64,000 bases of DNA from Palsa-504 sp963787645 (GTDB lineage Bacteria; Actinomycetota; Actinomycetes; Streptosporangiales; Streptosporangiaceae), in assembly GCA_963787645.1 (NCBI GenBank), contig CAWBDS010000003.1, positions 682,001 to 746,000 on the forward strand, given 5' to 3'. The notes beneath the pieces were generated by a model that was not told the DNA's origin, did no database searches, and worked only from the letters and a program-made list of their open reading frames with translations. Of this stretch, positions 17,209 to 26,215 are shown piece by piece (position 1 is the stretch's first letter; the number at the start of each line of letters is the position of its first letter). The translations under genes and the position numbers were made by a program.

Positions 17209-17734
17209 CCGGCGCTCGGCAGGCGGGCGGCGCGCTCGGCAGGCGGGCGGCGCGGCGGGCCAGGCCGGCCGTCCGGATCAGCACCATGGCGATGGCCATG
17301 AAGATCAGGCCGTCGGTGATGGCCGCCCCGGTGACCTGGTGGGTAGCGGCCCACTGGGCGAGCTGGGTCGGGAACCAGTGGGTGGCGCCGATGGAGAACG
17401 CCGCGCGGGCGGCCACCACGATCACCCATACGCCGGCGTAGGGCAGGCCGGCCGCGCTGACCGGCTTGCCGGTTTTCGGGCTGCGGTAGACCCGCATCAG
17501 CGTGGTGACGATCAGGCCGCACAGCAGGCCGGCCGCGACGCCCGCCAGCTCGACCAGCAGCCCGTTCCCGTGGGTGACCGGCCGGTCCAGGAACAGCGGG
17601 ATGATCGCGGCCACCACCAGGGGGGTCCGCAGGATGCGGACCAGGCCGATCTTGCGGTGCGAGCCGAGGTCGGCCTCCAAGGTGGCGAACAGCACGGCGG
17701 CGTTGATGATCATTGCGCTGGTGAGGGGAGACAT
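17165..17734 (-). CDS. multi-pass membrane protein, DUF1453-like
   Basis: The 189-residue protein has about five hydrophobic segments. It starts at ATG 17734 after CAGGAG. It shares its general plan with the protein at 17948 (a short N-terminal helix, RILRTPLVVAAIIPLF-type and PYAGVWVIVVAARAAF-type segments), which recalls the DUF1453/CcdC-like family. The function is unknown. The C-terminal 25 residues, which include a duplicated RLPSAPPACR-type segment, run over the sigma-factor remnant and may not be original. Confidence 0.65.
   Translation of the reverse strand: MSPLTSAMIINAAVLFATLEADLGSHRKIGLVRILRTPLVVAAIIPLFLDRPVTHGNGLLVELAGVAAGLLCGLIVTTLMRVYRSPKTGKPVSAAGLPYAGVWVIVVAARAAFSIGATHWFPTQLAQWAATHQVTGAAITDGLIFMAIAMVLIRTAGLARRAARLPSAPPACRAPASGERTAVMRASDV
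17212..17251. repeat. two tandem copies of a 20-bp unit
   Basis: The unit GCGCTCGGCAGGCGGGCGGC is present twice in a row, directly after the truncated sigma-factor frame and inside the 3' end of the opposite membrane gene. Twenty bases is not a multiple of three, so the duplication shifts the frame it lies in. It marks the rearrangement point. Confidence 0.85.
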
Positions 17735-17947
17735 GTCGATACGCTCCTGATTCCGTTCGGTGGGTTTGCCGTCTGACTTCACCCACCATCGCCGGAGCAC
17801 CCCCCGCAGGGCGTCGGAGCGCGGGCTGGTCTCCGGTACCAGGTCAGGCGCGCGCGGTGGTCAACCCGGAACTGGTACCGCGGGCCGACGCGCTGGTACC
17901 GCCGTCCTCCGTAGCGTCGGGATCGTTCGTGCACCGGAGGTTAAGGA

Positions 17948-18490
17948 GTGAGTACCGTGTCCTGGCTGGAAGTCTTCGCCGTCATCGGGATCATCGGCTT
18001 CGTCATCTATCAGCAGTTCGCTGGCCAGCTACTGCAGGGCAAGCGGGTGGTCCTGCTGCCCGCCATCGTGACCGTCATCGGCCTGTTCGACCTGCGGGGC
18101 CACCACCTGGGACCGGCCGACATCGCCTGGCTGACCGTGGGCGCGGCCGGGTCGCTGCTGATCGGACTGGCCTTCGGCCTGATCATGCGGCTGGAGTCGC
18201 GCGACGGCGTGCTCTGGGGAAAGATGCCGCTGCGCGGCCTGTGGTTGTGGGTCGGCCTGATCGCCTGGCGGGCCCTGATCATGGTGCTCGCCCACCGGAC
18301 CGGCGCGCACGTCGCCGCGTCCACCACTCCCCTGCTGTTCACCCTGGGCCTGAACCGGCTGGGCCAGGCCGCGGTCATCGTGCCGCGCGCCCTGCGAGCC
18401 GGCATCCCGTTCGCCCCGGAGAAGGACGGCCGGACGTTCATGGCCGACGCGTTCCGCGGGCGTGACCGTGATGCAGCAGGGCGATACTGA
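17948..18490 (+). CDS. multi-pass membrane protein, DUF1453-like
   Basis: The 180-residue protein has four to five hydrophobic segments and starts at GTG 17948, seven bases after GGAGG. It resembles the protein at 17165 in layout (short helices, a GLIMRLESRDGVLWGKMPLRG loop between segments) and may be a paralogue. Its function is unknown. It lies directly upstream of a histidine kinase gene whose start overlaps its end, so it may be co-transcribed with the two-component system. Confidence 0.65.
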   Translation: MSTVSWLEVFAVIGIIGFVIYQQFAGQLLQGKRVVLLPAIVTVIGLFDLRGHHLGPADIAWLTVGAAGSLLIGLAFGLIMRLESRDGVLWGKMPLRGLWLWVGLIAWRALIMVLAHRTGAHVAASTTPLLFTLGLNRLGQAAVIVPRALRAGIPFAPEKDGRTFMADAFRGRDRDAAGRY

Positions 18491-19656
18491 TCCCATGATG
18501 GTCAGGGTCTACTGGCTGATCCGGGTCACCGGATTCGTGGTGCTCGGCATCCTGGCCCTGCTCAACCCGCCGCACTCCGCCGCGCAGCGGGCGACGCAGA
18601 TCGCGTGCTACGCGGCGGTCGGCGTGGCCCTGCTGGCCTGGACCGCGGTCGACGTGTGGCCGCGGTACCGGACCTGGGGCCTGCCGGCCGCGCTCGGCGT
18701 GATGGCCGTCGCGGGCGGTGTGGCCGCGGCGACCAGCGGCAGCGGCCAGAGCCTGGTCGCCTACGCCTGCGTCCGCGACCAGCTGGGCGGCCTTCGAAAC
18801 CGATCTGCCCACCGGTATCGGGGTGGCCGCGGCGGCCATCGTCCCGATCTGGATCGCCGGCGGGATCACCGGTGCCAGCTTCGGCACCCTGGCCGGGGAC
18901 CCGCTGCTGATCGTGGTGTGCTTGATGCTCGGGCTCAGCCGGCGTTCCTACCGGGTGCAGGCCGAGCAGGCCGCGGCCCTGCTGGCCCAGCACGAGCGGT
19001 TGCGGGCCGAGCAGCGCCGCGGCGACGTGCTAGACGAGCGGACCCGCATCGCACGGGAGATCCATGACGTGCTGGCCCACTCCCTGGGCGCGCTGGGTAT
19101 CCAGATCCAGGCGGCCAAGGCGATACTGACCGATCACGGGGACGTGGACCGGGCGGTCGAGGCGCTGACCACCGCCCAGCGGATGGCCGCCGACGGCCTG
19201 ACCGAAACCCGGCGGGCGGTGCACGCGCTGCGGGTCGACACGCTGCCGCTCGGCGAGGAACTGGCCGCCGTGACGGACACCCACCGGCAGCGGTACCACG
19301 TCCCGGTCACCCTCCAGACGTCCGGCGCGGCCCGGACGCTGCCGCCGGAGGCGACGCTCGCGCTGCTGCGCACCGCCCAGGAGGCAATGGTCAACGCGGC
19401 CAAGCACGCGCCGGGCCAGCCGGTCGCGGTCCGCCTCGACTACGGCGCGGCCGACGTGCGGCTCAGCGTGGTCAACGGCCTTAACGGGGCCGATGTTTCG
19501 GTCCGGCGTCCGGGCCAGACCGGCGGCTACGGGCTGACCGGCATGCGGGAGCGGCTGGCACTGCTGAACGGCACGCTGCGGGCCGGGCCGCGAGACAATG
19601 ACTGGACCGTGACCGCCGAACTCCCGCTCGCCGCCGAGGACGGAACGATCCGATGA
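18462..19656 (+). CDS. NarL-type sensor histidine kinase, frameshifted
   Basis: The N-terminal part has four or more membrane segments (VYWLIRVTGFVVLGILALL...). The cytosolic part has the HisKA_3 phospho-acceptor TRIAREIHDVLAHSLGALG and an HATPase domain with EAMVNAAKHAPG and GGYGLTGMRERL. The two parts are in different frames. The switch is needed near 18765-18790, between the GQSLVAYAC segment and WAAFETDLPTG. One indel repairs it. Starts at 18462, 18471 and 18495 are possible. The end overlaps the regulator gene by ATGA. Confidence 0.8.
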
Positions 19657-20324
19657 CCGATGATGAGCCGCTGCGCATCGTCATCGCCGACGACCAGGCC
19701 AGCGTCCGCGAGGGCCTGGTCCTGCTGCTCGGCGGCCTGCCCGGCATCGACGTGGTGGGCGCCGCCGCGGACGGCGAGCAGGCCCTGGAACTGGTGGCCG
19801 AGCACCACCCCGACGCGATCCTGCTCGATCTGCACATGCCCGTGCTGGACGGCATCGGCGCCACCCGCCGGCTCGTCGCCGAGCATCCCGGCGTGGCCAT
19901 CGTGGTGCTGACCACGTACGTGGACGACACGTCGGTGCTCGAGGCACTGCGGGCCGGCGCGCGCAGCTACCTGACCAAGGACGCCGACCGCGCCGACATC
20001 GCGCAGGCGCTGCGGGCCGCGGCCGGCGGGCTGACCGTGTTCGACCCGCGCGTGCACGCCACGCTGCTGGCCGCCGCGTCCGGGCCCGCCGTTCCCGCTC
20101 CGGCGCCGGCCACGCGACCGCCCGAGCCGCCGGACGGCCTGACCCACCGCGAGGCCGAGATCCTCGGCCTGGTCGCCCAGGGCCTGACCAACGGCGAGAT
20201 CGCCGAACGCCTGTTCCTCAGCAACCACACGATCAAGACGCACATCAACCGCATCTTCGCCAAGACCGGCTCCCGGGACCGGGTGGCCGCGATCGCCTAC
20301 GCCCAGCGGCACCACCTCGGCTAG
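19653..20324 (+). CDS. NarL/LuxR-family response regulator
   Basis: The 223-residue protein has a receiver domain with acidic pocket ADDQ, phospho-acceptor Asp in AILLDLHMPVLDG and Lys in SYLTKDA. The LuxR-type helix-turn-helix is LTHREAEILGLVAQGLTNGEIAERLFLSNHTIKTH. It is the partner of the kinase upstream (ATGA overlap). The target genes cannot be inferred from the neighbourhood. Confidence 0.93.
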   Translation: MTDDEPLRIVIADDQASVREGLVLLLGGLPGIDVVGAAADGEQALELVAEHHPDAILLDLHMPVLDGIGATRRLVAEHPGVAIVVLTTYVDDTSVLEALRAGARSYLTKDADRADIAQALRAAAGGLTVFDPRVHATLLAAASGPAVPAPAPATRPPEPPDGLTHREAEILGLVAQGLTNGEIAERLFLSNHTIKTHINRIFAKTGSRDRVAAIAYAQRHHLG

Positions 20325-20343
20325 GCGGCGGGATCGTTCAGGA

Positions 20344-20382
20344 CCCGGCGCGACGTTCCGGCCGCGCCGGGCTTCCTTATTT
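20344..20382. terminator. hairpin terminator between convergent genes
   Basis: CCCGGCGCG at 20344-20352 pairs with CGCGCCGGG at 20363-20371 (9-bp stem, 10-base loop), followed by a T-rich tract CTTCCTTATTTC. It lies 20 bases after the response regulator stop and before the end of the convergent secreted-protein gene, so it could serve both strands. Confidence 0.65.
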
Positions 20383-20404
20383 CAGAACGGACCGTGGTTC
20401 GTGC

Positions 20405-20905
20405 CTAGTGGCCGATAAACGGGGTGCAGATCGGCTTGCTCCAGCCGTGCGGGGTACGCACTTCGATGCAGGCCTGAGCCTTGGTCTTGGCCACCCCGAC
20501 CATCCTGGTCGTCTGCCACTGCTTGCTGAACCACTCCCGTTCGGTGGTCGCGACCTCGAAGGCGTGGGTGCCCCGGTCATAGATCCAGAACAGGGCGCCG
20601 TCGGGACGCCCGGTGTCGGTGACCGTGGCCCATTCGGACTGGCAGCCCGCGCTGTACCGCAGCCGCAGCGTCACGTGGGTCTTGCGCAGGCCGTCGTAGA
20701 CCGCGATGGCCCAGACCGTGGTGGCGTCGCTGCTGCAGTTCTGGGGCTGCGGGTACTTGCCGATGCAGCCGTACCCGTAGCAGCCGTACCTGGGCGTCGT
20801 GGCCGCCGACGCCGGTGCGGCCGCGACGGCCAGTGTCGCGCCGATGAGCGCCGTGGCGCTCACTGCCCCAAGGATCGCGTTCCGGATCCTTGCCGATGTT
20901 CGCAT
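20405..20905 (-). CDS. secreted DUF2690 protein
   Basis: The 166-residue protein has a clear signal peptide (MRTSARIRNAILGAVSATALIGATLAVAAAPASA, cleavage after ASA). It then has the DUF2690 pattern GCYGYGC.GKYPQPQNCSSDATTV, with further Cys at RYSAGCQSEW. Members are small exported proteins of actinomycetes with no proven role. The 180-base region upstream (20906-21084) is free of genes and should contain its promoter. Confidence 0.8.
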   Translation of the reverse strand: MRTSARIRNAILGAVSATALIGATLAVAAAPASAATTPRYGCYGYGCIGKYPQPQNCSSDATTVWAIAVYDGLRKTHVTLRLRYSAGCQSEWATVTDTGRPDGALFWIYDRGTHAFEVATTEREWFSKQWQTTRMVGVAKTKAQACIEVRTPHGWSKPICTPFIGH

Positions 20906-21084
20906 AAATGCTCCTTTCGTCAGGCCGGCGCCGCCACTTCGCGGCGCCTATCCTGAATGTGCGCACGGCTACTGATGGCTTTCTGCGGTCAGCTGTGGAG
21001 CGCGCTGCAGGGTTCCTGTGGTTACGCGCGCATATCTGTGGTCAGGCCCGGAGAAATGTGACGCCGCTGGCAGTTTTCGCAGCA

Positions 21085-22329
21085 CTAGCTGAGGTGCCTG
21101 GCCAGCCTCGACCATCCCCATCCGGCGCCCACCAGGCCCGTGGCCAGGGCCAGGACGCCGAAGGCGGCCGAATACGAGGTCGCGGTCGCGATGGCGCCGG
21201 TGGCGAACGCCCCCAACCCGGTGCCCGCGTCGAAGCTCACGTTCCACGCGACGCTGACCGAGGCGCGGGCGGCTTCTCCCGCCGCGGTAAACCCCTGCGC
21301 CAAGGTCAGGTTCTGCAGCCCGCCGTAGGCCAGCCCGAACAGCAGCAGGCCGCCGATAACCAGGTCCCGGTCCCGGCGGCCGTCGATGACCAGACCCACC
21401 GCGGCCAGGCCCAGCGCCCCGGTGAACAGCAGCGGGGCGATGGCGGGCGCGGCCCCGAACCGGTCGGCGATCCCGCCCGTTCCCCAGCGGCTGGCCGCCG
21501 AGGCCCCGGTAAACGCCAGCAGCCCCCAGAACGCCAGGGCCGGGCTGGCCAGGACGTGCGGAATGAAGGTGAGCACGGCCCCGCCCGACGCGGTGATGAC
21601 CACTAGGGCCGCGATCGGACCGGCCAGGGCCCGCCCTAGCGCGGGGGCCGGGCCGGGGCCTTCAGCGGGCTCGCGCTCGGTGTCGCCGACCACTCGGGCG
21701 ATCGGCCAGGCCAGCGGTATGGCCAGCGCCGGGAGCACGGCCAGCGCGAACACCAGCCCGAAGCCGGCCCGCTCGGCGAGCCAGGGCGCGGCCGGGACCA
21801 GGACGAACTGGGGCGCGGCGCTGGCCAGCCCGAGGGCGCCGATGGCCCGGCCGCGGCGAGCGGGCTCCACCAGGCCGGCCACCGCGGTCGCCGAGCACAC
21901 AGTCACGGCACCGAAGCCGAGTCCGCGCAGCGCGGCCAGCGCCGTGACGGCCCACAGGCCGTCGGTGGCCAGGTGACCCAGGGCGGGCAGGCCGAGCAAC
22001 GCCGATCCCAGCACCAGCGTCCGGCGCCAGCCGACGGCGGCCAGCACGCGCCGGATGGCCAGCTGAGCCAGGACGGTGCAGGCCATCATCGCGGCGGTGA
22101 CCAGCCCGGCGCCCAGGCCGCTGCTGCCGCCGTGGATCACCCACAGCGGCGCGACCGGGACCAGCAGCGCGAAGCCGGAAAACCACAGCGCCGCCGAACC
22201 CAGCAGCCAGGGCATACCGGGCACCCGCCAGACCGAACCCTGCTCCTGACCGAGTCCTGGCTGAAGGCTCACCTCGTCAGCCCGTTCACGAATCCATTCT
22301 GGTTCAACACCGGACACACCAGGTCGCAC
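21085..22329 (-). CDS. MFS transporter
   Basis: Twelve hydrophobic segments over about 390 residues are consistent with a major facilitator, probably a drug or sugar efflux type. The loop between segments 2 and 3 (IRRVLAAVGWRRTLVLG) and its repeat in the second half (GGIADRFGAAPAIAPLL) are the usual MFS marks. The first 30 residues (MRPGVSGVEPEWIRERADEV...) are hydrophilic, and the real start may be internal, for example the Met before PWLLGSAALW. The substrate is unknown. Confidence 0.8.
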   Translation of the reverse strand: MRPGVSGVEPEWIRERADEVSLQPGLGQEQGSVWRVPGMPWLLGSAALWFSGFALLVPVAPLWVIHGGSSGLGAGLVTAAMMACTVLAQLAIRRVLAAVGWRRTLVLGSALLGLPALGHLATDGLWAVTALAALRGLGFGAVTVCSATAVAGLVEPARRGRAIGALGLASAAPQFVLVPAAPWLAERAGFGLVFALAVLPALAIPLAWPIARVVGDTEREPAEGPGPAPALGRALAGPIAALVVITASGGAVLTFIPHVLASPALAFWGLLAFTGASAASRWGTGGIADRFGAAPAIAPLLFTGALGLAAVGLVIDGRRDRDLVIGGLLLFGLAYGGLQNLTLAQGFTAAGEAARASVSVAWNVSFDAGTGLGAFATGAIATATSYSAAFGVLALATGLVGAGWGWSRLARHLS

Positions 22330-22427
22330 CCATCCGTAATAGATCCGTGATATCTGCGCGATCCGGTTGAGATGCAGGTCGGCAGGTCGCTAGCGTGATC
22401 CCCGGGTTACGAAGGGAGCACGACCGG

Positions 22428-23447
22428 TTGAAGAACACGCTACGGGGCAAGGGACGGCGGGTGGCCGCCGTTGCGGCCGGGCTCGCCGTAGTGGGCGGGT
22501 CCGCGCTGGCCGGCGGGATCGCCGGCGCCTCGCCGCAGCCGACCGTGGCCCAGGTCCAGGCCCGGATCAACCAGCTCACCTCGCAGTTCGACAAGGTCAG
22601 CGTGCAGCTCGACCAGGCCAGCCAGCAGCTGTCCGCCGCCCGGACCAAGCTGTCACAGGTGCACGCCCGCCTGGACCACGCCAACGCCCAGTTCCAGACC
22701 ATGCAGGCCAGCGTGGCGCAGGCCGCCGCCGCGGAGTTCGAGGACACCGGCGCCACGTCCGTGCTGGGCGTGCTCACCTCGGGCGATCCCTCGGCGGTGC
22801 TCCAGCAGGGGTCGCTGCTGGAGGAGCTGTCCGGCCACCGCAACGCCCAGACGCAGCAGCTGCTCACCGACGCCAGCCAGCTGACCGCGGCCGAACAGCA
22901 GATGCAGCGCACCGAGAACGGGATCGCCGCTCTGCAGGGCCAGCTCACCGCGTCGAAGAAGTCCCTGGGCGGCCTCATCACGACCGAGAAGGCCACGCTG
23001 GCCAGCCTGACCGTGCCGCAGCAGGAGACCGTCGCCACCAACACGATCGGCGCGGGCGGCACGACCACGGCCACCTACTCCGGGCCGACCTCGACCGAAG
23101 CCGAAAAGGCCGTCGCCTTCGCCTACGCCCAGCTGGGCAAGCCGTACCAGTGGGGCGCGACCGGACCGGACAGCTTCGACTGCTCCGGGCTGGCCCAGGC
23201 CGCCTGGGCCGCGGCCGGGGTCTCGATCCCGCGTGATACCTACGAGCAGTGGGCGGCGCTGCCGCACATCGCCTCGTCCGCCATCCAGCCGGGCGACCTG
23301 CTCTACTACGACGGCGTGGGTCACGTGGCCGTCTACGTCGGGGACGGCTACATGATCGACGCCCCGCAGACCGGGATGGACGTGGAGAAGATCCCGATGG
23401 ATACCGGCTGGTACGCGGACACCTTCGTCGGCGCCGCCCGCCCGTAA
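22428..23447 (+). CDS. NlpC/P60 family peptidoglycan endopeptidase (C40) with coiled coil
   Basis: The N-terminal signal segment (RRVAAVAAGLAVVGGSALAGGIAGAS) is followed by a long coiled coil (about residues 35-220, heptad-like QVQARINQLTSQFDKVSVQLDQ). The C-terminal NlpC/P60 domain has catalytic Cys in DSFDCSGLAQ and His in GVGHVAVYVG. The layout is that of RipA/CwlO-type hydrolases, which cut peptide stems during cell separation. A TTG at 22428 preceded by GGGAG is chosen; a GTG at 22395 is in frame and would add 11 residues. Confidence 0.88.
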   Translation: MKNTLRGKGRRVAAVAAGLAVVGGSALAGGIAGASPQPTVAQVQARINQLTSQFDKVSVQLDQASQQLSAARTKLSQVHARLDHANAQFQTMQASVAQAAAAEFEDTGATSVLGVLTSGDPSAVLQQGSLLEELSGHRNAQTQQLLTDASQLTAAEQQMQRTENGIAALQGQLTASKKSLGGLITTEKATLASLTVPQQETVATNTIGAGGTTTATYSGPTSTEAEKAVAFAYAQLGKPYQWGATGPDSFDCSGLAQAAWAAAGVSIPRDTYEQWAALPHIASSAIQPGDLLYYDGVGHVAVYVGDGYMIDAPQTGMDVEKIPMDTGWYADTFVGAARP

Positions 23448-23575
23448 TCTCCCTGCTGGCCGAGCGCGGTGCGGGTCTCTTTCGGCAGGTGGGCGAGCGT
23501 CCGCTTCGACTTCGCCGCCTCCTGTGCTTTGCTGACGTTCCGGCGTGCGGTCTTGGTCTGCTTCGCTGTGGCCAT
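23348..23575 (-). CDS. small basic protein of unknown function
   Basis: The 75-residue protein begins MATAKQTKTARRNVSKAQEAAKSKRTLAHLPKETRTALG after a strong GGGAGGAG site. It resembles short lysine-rich proteins of actinomycetes that often precede a Rho-N domain. The last 20 residues lie antisense to the end of the NlpC/P60 gene and look unrelated, so the 3' end may be truncated. DNA or RNA binding is possible from its charge, but is not shown. Confidence 0.5.
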   Translation of the reverse strand: MATAKQTKTARRNVSKAQEAAKSKRTLAHLPKETRTALGQQGDYGRAAPTKVSAYQPVSIGIFSTSIPVCGASIM

Positions 23576-23663
23576 CGGCTCCTCCCGGTCCGGGCATGGT
23601 GCTCGTCGTCTGGGGCGGAAACGCGAGCACGGCGAGGATTAGCTCGCGCGGGCGGGGAACCTC

Positions 23664-24092
23664 ATGGCGATGAGCGGCTTCAAGAACTTCATCATGCGCG
23701 GGAACCTGGTCGAGCTCGCGGTTGCGGTGGTCATCGGCACGCAGTTCAGCAACCTGGTCAAGCAGTTCGTCCAGTCGTTTGTCAACCCGCTGCTGTCGCT
23801 GGCCGGAGGGAAGACCAACTTCGGGAACCTGACCTTCACGGTCCGCCACGCGAGCTTCGCCTACGGCGCGTTCCTGACCGACGTGCTGTCGTTCCTCATT
23901 TCGGCGCTGGTCGTCTACTACGTGCTGGTGCTGCCGGCCGGCTGGCTGATCCAGCTGTTCGAACGGAACCGGGCCGCCACCACACGGGACTGCCCGGAGT
24001 GCACCAGCAGCATCCCGATCGCCGCGCGGCGCTGCCCCGAGTGCACGGCGCAGATCACGCCCGGCACCGAACAGCCACAGCAGATCGCCTAG
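23664..24092 (+). CDS. mscL: large-conductance mechanosensitive channel MscL with a zinc-ribbon tail
   Basis: The N-terminal amphipathic helix and first pore helix (MSGFKNFIMRGNLVELAVAVVIGTQFSNLV) and the second helix (AFLTDVLSFLISALVVYYVLV) define MscL, the pentameric emergency valve for osmotic downshock. The C-terminus is unusual. After the membrane part there is a CPEC...CPEC pair (Cys110, 113, 124, 127), a probable zinc ribbon. Its stop overlaps the convergent BrkB gene by four bases. Confidence 0.92.
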   Translation: MAMSGFKNFIMRGNLVELAVAVVIGTQFSNLVKQFVQSFVNPLLSLAGGKTNFGNLTFTVRHASFAYGAFLTDVLSFLISALVVYYVLVLPAGWLIQLFERNRAATTRDCPECTSSIPIAARRCPECTAQITPGTEQPQQIA

Positions 24093-25102
24093 CGCGCGGG
24101 CGACTCGCCGTTCTGGACCTCCGCGGCACTAGCTTGCGCGCCCTGGTGGCCGGCCTGCGCGGCGGCCTGGCGTTCGGACTCCGCGTTCAGCTCGGCGCCG
24201 AGCAGGATGGCGATCCCGGTCAGGTAGAGCCAGAAGATCAAGACGACCACCCCGGCGAACGCGCCGTACGTCTTGCTGTACGAGCCGGTCGCCTTGACGT
24301 AGAACGAGAAACCAAGCGAGGCGGCCAGGAAGATGGCCGTGCCGACCAGCCCGCCCGGGCTGACCCACTGCCAGCGCGGCGTCTCGCGGTTCGGCCCGAA
24401 GAAGTAGTAGGCCGAGAACAGCAGGGTGATCAGGACGATGGCCCCCGCCCAGCGCACGACGTTCCACACGACGGTGAACGCGGTCCCGTGGATCCCGACG
24501 TGGCCTTCGATCCCCGATCCGATCGGCGCGCCGAGCACGATCAGGGTCGCGGCGGCGCCGCCGATGACCAGCGTGGCCAGCATGAGCGGGAACGCGTAGA
24601 GCCGCTTGGCCACGAACTTGCGGTCGACCGGCACCTCGTAGGCGATGTCAAGCCCGGTCTCCAGCGCGGCCATGCCGCCCGACGCGCTCCAGATGGCGAC
24701 CACCACCCCGATGATCAGGGCGGTCCCCGCGCCGGCCGAGGAGCGGGTCGTGGCCGAGTGGACGGCCTGGGTGAAGACCGTCGACGCGCCGGACGGCAAT
24801 GCGCTGTCCAGGCCGTTGATCAGGCGGTTCAGCGCGGTACTGCCGATGTGGATCAGGGTGACCACGCCGAGCAGGGCGATGAGCGCCGGGAACAGAGCCA
24901 GGAACCAGTGGTAGGCCAGGCTGCCCGCGGTCATGCTGCACCGGTCGCGGGTGAACTTCTTGCCGGTGCGCTTGAGGGTGTTCTTCCAGCCGGTCCCGCC
25001 CAGTTCGAGCGGCGTCTCGGGGCCGCCAGAGACCTTGCTCTGCGGCGGGATCGATTCCTGGGCCGCGGTCCGGCGGTGCCCGGTCGCGCTCGAACGTTCC
25101 AT
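24089..25102 (-). CDS. YihY/BrkB family membrane protein
   Basis: The 337-residue protein has six hydrophobic segments. It shows the YihY/UPF0761 features: RFTRDRCSMTAGSLAYHWFLALFPALIALLGV near residue 50, WSASGGMAALETGLDIAYEV in the middle, and YSKTYGAFAGVVVLIFWLYL near the end. The family was once called RNase BN in error; its members are integral membrane proteins of unclear function, possibly transporters. The N- and C-terminal tails are hydrophilic and cytosolic. Confidence 0.88.
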   Translation of the reverse strand: MERSSATGHRRTAAQESIPPQSKVSGGPETPLELGGTGWKNTLKRTGKKFTRDRCSMTAGSLAYHWFLALFPALIALLGVVTLIHIGSTALNRLINGLDSALPSGASTVFTQAVHSATTRSSAGAGTALIIGVVVAIWSASGGMAALETGLDIAYEVPVDRKFVAKRLYAFPLMLATLVIGGAAATLIVLGAPIGSGIEGHVGIHGTAFTVVWNVVRWAGAIVLITLLFSAYYFFGPNRETPRWQWVSPGGLVGTAIFLAASLGFSFYVKATGSYSKTYGAFAGVVVLIFWLYLTGIAILLGAELNAESERQAAAQAGHQGAQASAAEVQNGESPAR

Positions 25103-25138
25103 GTGAAGAGCCCTTCATCCGGTTGGGTTCCGGACCGC

Positions 25139-25537
25139 TTACCCAGACGATGACGCTTGTAACGCCGGCGGGGGCAGGGCAAAGCTGACCGTGATCCGGG
25201 TTCCGCAGGCGCCCGGCAAGATCCGTATCCGGTCGGCGAGCTGCCGGACCACCCACAGCCCGTGCCCGGGCTTGGCGGGCAGCGAGTCCGCGGGCACGGA
25301 CTGCTGGGCCGGGTCGCCGTCATCGACCTGGCAGTGCAGTTCGCCGCCCAGCGTCCATATGCGCAGCCGTCCCGCTCCGCCGCCGTGCAGGATCGCGTTG
25401 GCGGCCAGTTCGTGAACGGCCAGCATGACGTCCTCGGCGCGAGCGTCCGGCAGCCCGGCCTGGCCCGCGTGGACCTTCACCTCGGCGCGCAGCACGCTGA
25501 GTGTGCCAGAATCGAACCTCATGTCGAGGATCGGCAC
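25139..25537 (-). CDS. RsbW-like ATP-binding protein (anti-sigma factor type)
   Basis: The 132-residue single-domain GHKL protein has the N box VHELAANAILHGGGAG and the motifs CQVDDGDP and GHGLWVVRQLAD. It belongs to the RsbW/SpoIIAB-like group that binds sigma factors or their antagonists. It has no sensor domain and no adjacent sigma gene. It could work with the STAS and PP2C proteins elsewhere in the window, but that is only a family-based guess. Confidence 0.82.
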   Translation of the reverse strand: MPILDMRFDSGTLSVLRAEVKVHAGQAGLPDARAEDVMLAVHELAANAILHGGGAGRLRIWTLGGELHCQVDDGDPAQQSVPADSLPAKPGHGLWVVRQLADRIRILPGACGTRITVSFALPPPALQASSSG

Positions 25538-25650
25538 GGTATTACCTCAGATCCCGTGACGCCCACACGATCGCCTCCCCACCGAGTTCCCTCCCACCAG
25601 ATTGGCTACCGGCCAGACGCAGATGTAAACGCGCCGCGCCCGGGCGGGAG

Positions 25651-26145
25651 TCAGCGGCGGCGGGCCAGCGGCAGCACGAACCAGAGCAGGCCGAACCCGC
25701 CGGCCACAAAAGCGGTGATCAGCGCGGCGGGCAGGCTGCTGGTCACGTAGCTGGTCACCAGCAGGACCGCGACCGAGACGGCTAGGCCGACCGCGGCCAG
25801 GCCGCCGATGGCCATCACGCTGGCCGCGCGGACCAGCCGCTCCTTCTGACCCCGGCGGAACACCAGCCGGTGGTAGGCCACCGGTCCGACCAGCAGCGCC
25901 GTGGCCACCGCGGCCAGGACCAGGCTGACCAGGTACAGGTCACGCTGGCCGGAGCTGAGCCTGGTGAACCGGTTGGTGAACGGCAGCGAGAGCAGGAACC
26001 CGAACAGGACCTGGACGCCCAGCCCGGCGACCCGCAGTTCCTGCAGCAGCTCGCCGAGATTTCGGTCATCGCGCTGCGCCTGCGTCTCGTCACGCGGATC
26101 AGGGGACGGCGCGCTCTCCTTCTCGGTCCATCCGGTCGGGCCCAC
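25651..26145 (-). CDS. DUF6328-type membrane protein
   Basis: The protein has four hydrophobic segments (VLFGFLLSLPF, LYLVSLVLAAVATALLVGPVAYHRLVF, VMAIGGLAAVGLAVSVAVLLV, ALITAFVAGGFGLLWFVLP) preceded by a conserved acidic/polar head (RNLGELLQELRVAGLGVQ). This is the pattern of DUF6328 family proteins common in actinomycetes. The function is unknown. The start is uncertain: GTG 26145 is chosen because the sequence upstream is not family-like; the open frame reaches 26265. Confidence 0.65.
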   Translation of the reverse strand: MGPTGWTEKESAPSPDPRDETQAQRDDRNLGELLQELRVAGLGVQVLFGFLLSLPFTNRFTRLSSGQRDLYLVSLVLAAVATALLVGPVAYHRLVFRRGQKERLVRAASVMAIGGLAAVGLAVSVAVLLVTSYVTSSLPAALITAFVAGGFGLLWFVLPLARRR

Positions 26146-26215
26146 GAGGGGCTGACTACCCGCCAGCCTGGTTAATAACCGGTGGGCTGGCGCGGGGTGC
26201 GGCGCCAATCGCCGG

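Noticed and set aside
20344..20382. The CCGGCGCG hairpin as a regulatory attenuator
   Set aside because: It lies after stop codons of convergent genes and is followed by a T-rich tract, so a terminator explains it better.
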